28,545 nucleotides of DNA from a virus. Location: positions 1-28,545 of IMG/VR virus record IMGVR_UViG_3300021084_000016. One strand, 5' to 3'. Below the pieces are notes generated by a model that had not been told where the DNA came from, did no database searches, and was given only the letters and a program-made list of their open reading frames with translations. Below are positions 21,581-28,545 of the stretch, piece by piece. The translations under genes were made by a program, and so were the position numbers. The stretch's first letter is position 1, and each line of letters opens with the position of its first letter.

Positions 21581-22126
21581 ATGGCTACTAAATTTAGTAT
21601 TAAAAGTACAGAGTTAGAATTTAAGAAGTTTGCTAAGAAAGTAATACATAGAGCTAAATTCTATTTAAAGAGAAGGAAGAAAAATACTAAGGAGGCTAAA
21701 TTAAGTAATAGCTTAGGTTATAAATTAAAGGTTTATAAGTCTGGAGGATTAGAGCTAGGATTTGAGGCTGCTGATTATTTTAAGTATGTAGAGGAAGGTA
21801 GAAAGCCTGGTAAGATGCCTCCAGTAAGTGCTATAGCTAAATGGATAAGGATTAAGCCTATTAAGATTAGAGATATGGGCTATACCAAAAAAGATGGTAC
21901 TAAGGTTAAGGGTACTGGTAGATTTAAAGCTAAGACTGATACTAATATAAACTCTGCCGCTTTTGGTATTGCTAAGCATATAGGAGCTTATGGAGTAGAG
22001 CCTACTTGGTTTTTTAGAGATGCTTTTAAGATGCACTATAAGAGAATTAATAAAGATATAATAAAGGCTTACGCTAAAGATGTAGCAAAATTTATGAAGA
22101 TAACATTAAAAGATAATATAAAATAA
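21581..22126 (+). CDS. HK97 gp10-like tail/neck component
   Basis: This 181-residue basic protein starts with a helical region, then YFKYVEEGRKPGKMPPVSAIAKWI (about 64-87), a signature of gp10-like head-tail connector or tail completion proteins. A Lys- and Gly-rich loop (about 95-125) and a late GAYGVEPTWFFRDAF motif follow, the latter typical of the same family. It lies in the neck and tail-terminator region. Function as a neck component is inferred; family call is from motifs. Confidence 0.7.
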   Translation: MATKFSIKSTELEFKKFAKKVIHRAKFYLKRRKKNTKEAKLSNSLGYKLKVYKSGGLELGFEAADYFKYVEEGRKPGKMPPVSAIAKWIRIKPIKIRDMGYTKKDGTKVKGTGRFKAKTDTNINSAAFGIAKHIGAYGVEPTWFFRDAFKMHYKRINKDIIKAYAKDVAKFMKITLKDNIK

Positions 22127-22127
22127 G

Positions 22128-23537
22128 ATGGCAATAACACTAGAGCAAGATGTAGCATACAAAGAGATGCCAGCTGGTACTGATTGGGTATTTACTATCA
22201 GTAGTACTAACTATGCTGGGAATTATAAATTTAAGTATATAGCAGATTTATATATAGGTATATTTGGTAATACTTATGAGATGAGGCTTAAATTTTCTCC
22301 TAATAGTACTGGTAATGGTATAATAGATATTAGTAAAATACTAGAGCAGTATGTAAGCCCAGATAGATTAGGCTCTTATGATTTTTCTTATAAGTCTGAA
22401 TTTAAAGGAATAGATGCTAGTGCTACTTTAACTCATCCTTTACAGTTGACTGATAAATTTAGTGTAGCTACTAATAGTATTAGAAGGCTTACTATTAAAT
22501 GGGGTGAGGAGTATAGCGCTAATGCTACAGATGCTCCTACTCAGTACCTTAATGAGCTAACTAGCTCTAATTATCTTTTTTGGAATGGAGTAGCTTATAA
22601 TAATGAAGAGGTAAATATATCGGATGAGTATGGTATAGATTTAGAAAATTGGAATAATAAAGATTTTATTACTGATAATGATACTGCTTTATTTTTAACT
22701 GATGCTCCTTCTGATAAGCAATATATAGGAGATAAAGAGTATGCTACTTTATCATTTTTAAATGGGTACTTTCCTAGCCATTCTAAAGGCTCGGATGCTA
22801 TAGCTTGTCAAACTCATTTTTACGATATTGATGGTACTTGGATATCTATGAGCTCTTATACTTTATCTGGTACTACTGGAGGCTATCCTGGTTATAATGA
22901 TACTGCTTTAACTTGGAGCACTAGACAAATGCAGCACGTGGGAGTAGGTACTGCTAATATGCTAGGAGCTGGAGTTACTATACCATCTAACTGGTATAGG
23001 TATGATGTGTACCTAGTAGGCGCTACAGCAGTATCCGCTGGCTACTCTTATTATAAAAAAAATGCAGACTGTAAAGGTTTTGAGAAGATTAGATTAACCT
23101 GGTTAAATAAGTATGGAGTATGGGATTATTATACTTTTACTAAAAAGAATATAAGAAGTACTAATATTACTAGAGCTGAGTATAGTAAAATTAAGGGTAA
23201 CTGGAATGCTAGCTCTTTTAGTAAGAATGGATTTGATAGAGGTAGAGGAGTATTAAATACTAATGCTACTGAAACTATTAGCCTTAATTCTGATTGGATG
23301 GATACAGATGATGAGGCTGCCTGGTTAGAGCAGTTATTTATATCTCCAGAAGTTTATATATTAGGAGATTTTATTAGCTCTGATACTGCTACTTATGGTG
23401 CTGAGTATGGTAAGTATTTAACTCCAGTAGTAGTAACCTCTAAGAGTTATGATAGATATACTAGAGCTAATGATAAAGTAGCTCAGTATGAATTAGATAT
23501 TGAGTATAGTATTAATAAAAGAACACAAAGAGCATAA
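22128..23537 (+). CDS. Tail structural protein, 469 aa
   Basis: This large beta-rich protein begins MAITLEQDVAYKEMPAGTDWVFTISSTNY, then GIIDISKILEQYVSPD near 64-80. It is rich in Tyr, Thr, Asn and Ser with few long helices, like distal tail or baseplate-hub proteins. I recognise it as a conserved Bacteroidota phage tail-region protein, usually unnamed. Its stop TAA is next to ATG of the following gene. Possible roles are distal tail protein or receptor-binding protein; direct evidence is lacking. Confidence 0.6.
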   Translation: MAITLEQDVAYKEMPAGTDWVFTISSTNYAGNYKFKYIADLYIGIFGNTYEMRLKFSPNSTGNGIIDISKILEQYVSPDRLGSYDFSYKSEFKGIDASATLTHPLQLTDKFSVATNSIRRLTIKWGEEYSANATDAPTQYLNELTSSNYLFWNGVAYNNEEVNISDEYGIDLENWNNKDFITDNDTALFLTDAPSDKQYIGDKEYATLSFLNGYFPSHSKGSDAIACQTHFYDIDGTWISMSSYTLSGTTGGYPGYNDTALTWSTRQMQHVGVGTANMLGAGVTIPSNWYRYDVYLVGATAVSAGYSYYKKNADCKGFEKIRLTWLNKYGVWDYYTFTKKNIRSTNITRAEYSKIKGNWNASSFSKNGFDRGRGVLNTNATETISLNSDWMDTDDEAAWLEQLFISPEVYILGDFISSDTATYGAEYGKYLTPVVVTSKSYDRYTRANDKVAQYELDIEYSINKRTQRA

Positions 23538-25604
23538 ATGAATTTACAGCTAATAGCATATCCTCAGGGCACTACAGAGCCTTTATCTTATCCTACTGGA
23601 GAGGTAATACTAGACTTATATAAAAATGAGCCTATACCTTTAGTATTAAATGTAGATGATTTTACTAATGTAGCTGAGAAGGCTAGTAGCTACTCTAAGA
23701 GTTTTGATATACCAGGTACTAAAATTAATAATTTATTCTTTAATAATATTTATGAGATTACTGCTGATAGTGATTTTAATACTCATCTCAAAACTAAGGT
23801 AAAAATTAAGGAGGATGGAATAGATATATTTTCTGGCTATTTACAACTTAATGAGATAGTAGATAAAAGCTCTGAGCTAAGTTATGAAATTACTATTTTT
23901 AGTGAGAGCGTAAACTTAAAAGATACTTTAAGTAGTAAAATAATGAGAGATTTAGACTTGTCAGAGCTAGACCATACTTTTGATGAGGATAATATAAAGG
24001 ATAGTTGGACTGGTAATTTAACTGTAGATGCTACTCTTCCAGCTGATAGCTTTGCTGGTACTGGTACTACTACTGATGTATTAAAATATCCTTTTGTAAA
24101 ATGGAATAATGATAGCTTTGTTAATATGGGTACTTCTAGTATAGTAGCTAATAGTAAAAGTGATATATTTAGACCATTCGTAAATTTAAAGTATATAATA
24201 CAGAATATATTGAGAGATGCTGGCTACTCTTTTACTTCTAACTTTTTTAATACTACTACTTTTACTAAATTATTTGTAGATTTTAATAAAGGCTGGAGTA
24301 TGCCGACCTGGGGAGTAGGCTCTTTTAAGATTTATAATAATAATACTACTACATATACTGGCGTATTATCTACTACTTTAGATTTTGATAATATAGATAA
24401 TAGCGTTAATATAGTAGGTAGTAATTACTATGATACTTCTACTAAGGTTTTTACTGTTACTCCTGGAGTTAGTGTAGTACAGATAGAGACCTCTTTAGAT
24501 TTTGTATCTACTCAGACTAGTAATAATGTAACTTTAGGAATATTTAAAAATGGTGTTTTATCTCAGTATCTTTATAATGGCGCAATTTCTAATTATTTAG
24601 GAATATATGTTAATGTTGTAGTAGCTGGTTTGTTCCCAGGAGATACTATAGAGGTTAAAATAGAGGTTAATGGTGTTGGTAGTGTTACTTTAGATAGTAA
24701 TAGCTTTTTAAGATACTATGTAGCTAGTGAGACTACTTTTGTTAATGATAGCTTAGCAAGTTATAAAGGTAATACTAGTCAATGGGACTTTTTAAAAGGT
24801 ATAATTACTAAGTACAATTTACTTATAATGTCGGATGAGAATAATCCTAATAACCTATCTATAGAGCCTTATAAAGATTGGGTAGATGCTGGTAATCAAC
24901 TGGATTGGACTAATAAAGTAGATGATACTGATATTAAATATACTCCTATTGATGGGCTGGCTAAGAGATTAACTTTTAAGCTAGCTACTGATGATGCAGA
25001 CTGGATAACTGTTAATCATAACTATCCTAATATCTGGAGATATCCTTATAAGCAAGTAAATGATATAGAGATTTTTGATAATGCCGAGCAAGATATAGAG
25101 GTTAAAGAATTCTCTAGTACTTATATTAATAGATTTGAGGATAGAGAGGTAATATGCCCTATGATTATAGATAATGATTATAACGCTGACTGGGAAAATA
25201 AATGGAGGATGCTTTATGATGTTGGAGTACAGTCTATGACTATTGATGATATTGTTTCTTATGCTTTTACATCTACTGATTATTTATTATTCTCTCCTAC
25301 TAATGAATATCCTACTACTGCTAACACTTTATCGGTAGATTTTGGAGTAGTTAATTATGATATAACTGGAGCTGATGTACTAAATAGCTTGTATAATGTT
25401 TACTGGGCAAAGTATATAGATGAGCTTTATCATAAAGATACCAGGATAGCAGAGATGAATATACTTTTAACTGCTAAGGATTTATCTACTTTAAATTATA
25501 ATGATATTATAAGAATTAAAAATAAGAATTATAGGATAAAAAAGATAGAGTATAAAAGTGGAGCTATGAGTAAATTACAATTAATAACTATAAAAGATTT
25601 ATAA
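23538..25604 (+). CDS. Tail tip / baseplate-like protein, 688 aa
   Basis: The longest gene in the window. The N-terminal part has a signature I associate with Bacteroidota tail proteins: KASSYSKSFDIPGTKINNLFF (about 48-68), then FSGYLQLNEIVDK, and a middle with many Thr/Asn-rich strands. A GYSFTS region, TPIDGLAKRLTFKLATDDADWI (near 473-494) and an end with NYRIKKIEYKSGAMSKLQLI suggest a multi-domain tail hub with a final beta-sandwich domain. No peptidase motif is visible. A baseplate hub or tail-associated receptor-binding role is likely by position before the tape measure. Confidence 0.6.
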   Translation: MNLQLIAYPQGTTEPLSYPTGEVILDLYKNEPIPLVLNVDDFTNVAEKASSYSKSFDIPGTKINNLFFNNIYEITADSDFNTHLKTKVKIKEDGIDIFSGYLQLNEIVDKSSELSYEITIFSESVNLKDTLSSKIMRDLDLSELDHTFDEDNIKDSWTGNLTVDATLPADSFAGTGTTTDVLKYPFVKWNNDSFVNMGTSSIVANSKSDIFRPFVNLKYIIQNILRDAGYSFTSNFFNTTTFTKLFVDFNKGWSMPTWGVGSFKIYNNNTTTYTGVLSTTLDFDNIDNSVNIVGSNYYDTSTKVFTVTPGVSVVQIETSLDFVSTQTSNNVTLGIFKNGVLSQYLYNGAISNYLGIYVNVVVAGLFPGDTIEVKIEVNGVGSVTLDSNSFLRYYVASETTFVNDSLASYKGNTSQWDFLKGIITKYNLLIMSDENNPNNLSIEPYKDWVDAGNQLDWTNKVDDTDIKYTPIDGLAKRLTFKLATDDADWITVNHNYPNIWRYPYKQVNDIEIFDNAEQDIEVKEFSSTYINRFEDREVICPMIIDNDYNADWENKWRMLYDVGVQSMTIDDIVSYAFTSTDYLLFSPTNEYPTTANTLSVDFGVVNYDITGADVLNSLYNVYWAKYIDELYHKDTRIAEMNILLTAKDLSTLNYNDIIRIKNKNYRIKKIEYKSGAMSKLQLITIKDL

Positions 25605-26408
25605 ATGGATTTTAAGATAGGATATAATGTAAAGCCTAAACAAATTACTACTCTTAGTGAGGTTATTTTTGAGGAGTATCAGCTTGTAAGTGGTAGATAT
25701 GAGTTAGTAGAGGTAGCTCCTACAGAAGATGAGTGCAAAGGCTATGGATTTAACTATATAGATAGTAAATGTTGGATAACAGCTAAAAAAACTGATTTAA
25801 AGAAGATAGATAATGTTATAGAGGCTGGCTCTAGTAATATTAAAAGGACTGGAGCTAATAGGTGCTTAATAACTGGTAAGAATAATGCTATTAATGAGTA
25901 TGTAACTAGCTCTATAGTATCTGGTACTAAAGGAGAAGTAGTCTATCATAATAGTAAAGTATTAGGAGGTAATGATATATCTGATGAGCTAGGCGAGAGG
26001 CAAGCTGTACAAGTTATGGCTGCTGCTGCTACTACAGATGCTACTCCTACTATCTCTTATCTTAATAATGATGGTGCTACTATGATTAAAGTACCAGAAA
26101 ATACTATTATCTCTTTTAGTGCTGATGTATTAGCAGTAAGGACTGGAGGTACTGGCTCTGGAGATAAAGGAGATTTTAGAAAATGGCACGAGGAGGGAGC
26201 AGTAGTAAATATAGGAGGTACTTTAACTATAGAGAGGATAAAAACTTTAAAGGTTAGCTCTGGTACTGTATCTGGCTGGAGTATTGAGGCTAAAACTACT
26301 GGAGAGTATTTATATTTAGAATTAGTAGGAAGGAATAACAGAGATTTAAAATGGGCTATACAATGGAATTTAACAGAGATAAAAACTGGAGTAGATTTAT
26401 CAGCATAA
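25605..26408 (+). CDS. Tail appendage protein, 267 aa
   Basis: A beta-rich protein starting one base after the upstream stop. The middle contains turns like repeat-rich fibre shafts (GSSNIKRTGANRCLITGKNNAINEYV), then an Ala/Thr stretch and RTGGTGSGDKGDFRKWHEEGAVVNIGGTLTIERIKTL, and a C-terminal beta domain (YLYLELVGRNNRDLKWAIQWNLTEI). The region KWHEEGAVV to the end resembles a receptor-binding or fibre-tip domain. Function is inferred from composition and position between tail hub and tape measure. Confidence 0.55.
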   Translation: MDFKIGYNVKPKQITTLSEVIFEEYQLVSGRYELVEVAPTEDECKGYGFNYIDSKCWITAKKTDLKKIDNVIEAGSSNIKRTGANRCLITGKNNAINEYVTSSIVSGTKGEVVYHNSKVLGGNDISDELGERQAVQVMAAAATTDATPTISYLNNDGATMIKVPENTIISFSADVLAVRTGGTGSGDKGDFRKWHEEGAVVNIGGTLTIERIKTLKVSSGTVSGWSIEAKTTGEYLYLELVGRNNRDLKWAIQWNLTEIKTGVDLSA

Positions 26409-26527
26409 AAAATGATATTATATTAAATGCTAGTTATATTAAGCTAGTAATTAATAATACTGATAAGTTAGATTTAAAGAGTTATAAATTAAAAGATAAA
26501 AGACAATGGCTGAGAAGGTTATATTAA
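26363..26527 (+). CDS. Possible small overlapping gene, 54 aa
   Basis: An ATG-start frame runs through the 97-base gap between the appendage gene and the tape measure, overlapping the former by 46 bases and the latter by 22. It encodes a basic, helical peptide (NDIILNASYIKLVINN, then a Lys/Arg-rich end). It fills the only otherwise empty gap in this tightly packed block. Composition is plain for the genome. It could be a spurious frame; no function is proposed. Confidence 0.4.
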   Translation: MEFNRDKNWSRFISIKNDIILNASYIKLVINNTDKLDLKSYKLKDKRQWLRRLY

Positions 26528-28446
26528 AAGTAGTAGCAGAGACTAGTAAAGCTAGTAAAGATATGAATGCTCTAGGTAGTGAAACTAAAGGAGCAGCAGC
26601 AGAGACTACTTTACTAGGGGGTGCTATGAATTTTGTAAGAGGAGCTATGCTTAAAGTAAAAGCTATGAGTAAGCTATTATTTGGCTCTATTAAAGCTGGT
26701 TTAATTAGTACTGGAATAGGTGCTTTTGTAGTAGTTATAGCCTCTTTATTTGCATACTTTAAGAATACTAAGAGGGGTGCTGAGATGTTAGAGAGAGCTA
26801 TGGCTGGAGTAGGTGCAGTAGTTAATGTTATTACTGATTTATTCTCTAGCTTTGGTGAGATAATAGTAGGTGCTTTTGAAAACCCTAAACAAGCTATAGC
26901 TGATTTATGGGAGGCTATAAAGACTAATATAGTAAATAGAGTTGAGGGATTGTTTGATACTTTTGGTGCGTTAGGTGATACAATAAAAGCAGCCTTTAGT
27001 TTAGACTGGGAGGGAGTAAAGGCTGGAGCTGCTGACTTTAGCGAGAGTATGATACAAACAGCTACGGGAGTAGATGATTTTACTGGTAAAATGGCTGCTG
27101 GTTTTAAGGCTTTAGGTGATGAGATAGAGAAGGATGTAACTGCTGCTATGAAGTTAAAAGGATTAACTCAGCAGCTAAAAGATGAGGAGAGAGAATTTAG
27201 TAAAGTAAGAGCACAGACTAGGCAAGATATACAAAAAGCTAGATTAGATGCTTTAGATGAGACTAAAACAGTAGAGGAGAGGCTAGCAGCAGTACAGAGG
27301 GCTAACGACTTAGAGAAGAAAACTACTGAAGATGTTATAGCAATGCAAAAAAGGAAGATTAAGATACAGAATGAGACTATGGATTTATCTGAAAATATGG
27401 CAGAGGATTTAGATAAGCTAGCAGCTTTAGAAGTAGAGTTAATTAACCTACAAACTGCATCTTTTCAAACTCAGAAAAGACTAGCTACTGAGATGGAGAC
27501 TTTAACTAATGAGATAGCAGCAAATAAAAAGACAAAAGAAAAAGAGAGAATAGCATCTGAAAAATTAGACTTACAAGCACTTACAGACTTTAACTTACAA
27601 AGAATAAAAGGTGAAACTGATGAGGAGCTTAAAATAAGAATGGAGGGAGCTAAAGAGCAACAAGTTGAGGCAAAGAAGTTACTAACTATGCAGCAAGAGA
27701 ATGCTTTACTATTAATAGAGGATGCTAATGAGAGAGCTCTAGCTAAAATAGAGATAGATAGGCAGAATGCTTTAGATAGTGTAGCTGATACTGAAAATAC
27801 AGAGGCTACAAAGGCTGCTATTAATGAGAAGTATAACCTAAAAAAACAAGCTCAGAATAAAGCTACATCTGATGCAGAGCGTAAATTAGGAGTAGGAGAT
27901 TTAGGAGCTGCATCTAGTTTATTAGGTAAGCTAGCAGACCAGGAAACAGAAGGCACGCAAAAATGGAAGGATATGAAAATAGCAGAGGCTAGGATTAACT
28001 CTTTAGTAGCTGCTCAGGCTGCTTTTACCTCTATGGCTGGGATACCTATTGTAGGTACTGCTCTAGGTATTATAGCTGCTGGATTAGCTCTATCGCAAGG
28101 GCAGAAACAAGTAGATGCTATTAATGCTACAGAAATTCCAGAGATGGCTAGAGGAGGAGTAGTAGGAGGGCACGGCTCTGGTACTTCTGATAGTGTAAAT
28201 GCTAAGCTATCTAAAGGAGAGGTAGTAATTAACGCTAAAAGTGCTAAAATGTTTAGAGGTGCTTTATCTGGAATGAATGTAGCTGGAGGAGGTGTAGGCT
28301 TTGCTAGAGGAGGTGCTACTACTCCATCAGAAGGAGCTGGATTTAATGGATTTAGTAATGAGCCTTTAAAGGCTTTTGTACTTAGTGATGAGATGACCTC
28401 CAGCCAGGATAGAGCCTCTAAAATTAAGAGGAGAAGTAGTATATAA
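26506..28446 (+). CDS. Tape measure protein
   Basis: The 646-residue protein sets tail length and helps DNA ejection. Hydrophobic segments lie at about 58-80 (LLFGSIKAGLISTGIGAFVV) and near 98-125. A long coiled coil with many Lys, Glu, Gln and Ala residues follows (about 205-455). A second hydrophobic segment is at about 498-540 (IPIVGTALGIIAAGLAL). A C-terminal RGGVVGGHGSGTSDSVNAKL and SKGEVVINAKSAKMF domain, common at tape measure ends, completes it. At about 1.5 angstrom per residue the tail would be near 97 nm, a medium siphovirus tail. The gene ends across the circular join from the protease. Confidence 0.85.
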   Translation: MAEKVILKVVAETSKASKDMNALGSETKGAAAETTLLGGAMNFVRGAMLKVKAMSKLLFGSIKAGLISTGIGAFVVVIASLFAYFKNTKRGAEMLERAMAGVGAVVNVITDLFSSFGEIIVGAFENPKQAIADLWEAIKTNIVNRVEGLFDTFGALGDTIKAAFSLDWEGVKAGAADFSESMIQTATGVDDFTGKMAAGFKALGDEIEKDVTAAMKLKGLTQQLKDEEREFSKVRAQTRQDIQKARLDALDETKTVEERLAAVQRANDLEKKTTEDVIAMQKRKIKIQNETMDLSENMAEDLDKLAALEVELINLQTASFQTQKRLATEMETLTNEIAANKKTKEKERIASEKLDLQALTDFNLQRIKGETDEELKIRMEGAKEQQVEAKKLLTMQQENALLLIEDANERALAKIEIDRQNALDSVADTENTEATKAAINEKYNLKKQAQNKATSDAERKLGVGDLGAASSLLGKLADQETEGTQKWKDMKIAEARINSLVAAQAAFTSMAGIPIVGTALGIIAAGLALSQGQKQVDAINATEIPEMARGGVVGGHGSGTSDSVNAKLSKGEVVINAKSAKMFRGALSGMNVAGGGVGFARGGATTPSEGAGFNGFSNEPLKAFVLSDEMTSSQDRASKIKRRSSI

Positions 28447-28545
28447 TTAATATAAATATATTTATTAAAAAATAAAATTATGGATTTAGTAGAATTATTG
28501 ATAGATGAGAATAACCTAGAGCTTACAATAGATGCAGTAAGCCTA
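28419..28545. repeat. Terminal direct repeat, right copy
   Basis: Identical to 1-127. The copy includes the tape measure end, the spacer and the first codons of the protease gene. On the closed circle it should be counted once, so the unique genome is bases 1-28418. Confidence 0.95.
28480..28545 (+). CDS. Prohead protease, 5' partial copy (duplicate of 62-127)
   Basis: The first 66 bases (22 codons) of the XkdF-like protease gene, cut by the contig end. It is the same gene as 62-649 seen again through the terminal overlap and is not a second paralogue. Confidence 0.9.
   Translation, partial: MDLVELLIDENNLELTIDAVSL

Noticed and set aside
21755-22036. Reverse-strand open frame inside the gp10-like gene
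   Set aside because: The + frame carries clear gp10-like motifs, and all neighbours run on the + strand.
28415-28431. Small hairpin CCTCT...AGAGG at the end of the tape measure gene
   Set aside because: Only five base pairs, inside coding sequence and with no T run, so no terminator can be claimed.
1-28545. CRISPR arrays, tRNA genes, integrase or repressor genes
   Set aside because: I saw no regular spaced repeats, no cloverleaf with anticodon arm, and no protein with integrase or lambda-type repressor motifs. A short or unusual one could be missed by eye.

Overview
The window is the complete genome of a small tailed phage, most likely a siphovirus, of an AT-rich Bacteroidota (flavobacterium-like) host. 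The last 127 bases (28419-28545) repeat the first 127 exactly, so the contig closes on itself with a unique length of 28,418 bp. An overlap of 127 bp fits an assembler k-mer overlap and need not be the phage's physical end. The host group is inferred from three things: a textbook Bacteroidota promoter (TTTG-N19-TAnnTTTG at 8963-8993), A-rich start contexts in place of clear Shine-Dalgarno sites, and structural families I know mainly from Bacteroidota phages. Every supported gene is on the + strand. I see no integrase, repressor, tRNA gene or DNA polymerase.

Layout, following the circle. Packaging: small terminase (18290-18637) and large terminase (18678-19988). Tail: an assembly chaperone with a programmed -1 frameshift (20117-20922), a tail-terminator-like protein, a gp10-like connector protein, three large tail or appendage proteins, and the tape measure (26506-28446). 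Across the contig join comes the head block: XkdF-like prohead protease (62-649), acidic scaffold-like protein, major capsid protein, a tail-tube-like protein, a strong terminator, four small virion or appendage genes including a lectin-like one, then portal and head-tail adaptor (to 6899). Lysis: an M15-type endolysin (7259-7618) among small membrane proteins that are holin candidates, followed by a calcineurin-like phosphoesterase (8088-8822).

The region 8823-18221 is the early or middle block. It opens with a promoter-driven, terminator-flanked 59-residue gene. An Erf recombinase, a protein with a DnaA domain IV-like segment, a replisome-organizer-like winged-helix protein, a DnaB helicase, a RusA resolvase, a possible SSB-like protein with a DLPF tail and a sigma-70-like factor follow. 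The phage therefore seems to load its own helicase, borrow the host polymerase and retarget host transcription.

Two DNA-modification genes stand out. One (13219-14499) looks like a fusion of a Mom-type adenine-modifying acyltransferase-fold domain, a papain-like Cys-His-Asp domain and a C-terminal domain like one I associate with phage methyltransferases. The other (17084-18010) is a beta-class amino-methyltransferase whose codon usage differs by eye from its neighbours, which suggests recent acquisition. The tail block lies between the terminase and head genes, and the portal is downstream of the capsid gene, an order that departs from the usual terminase-portal-protease-capsid-tail arrangement.
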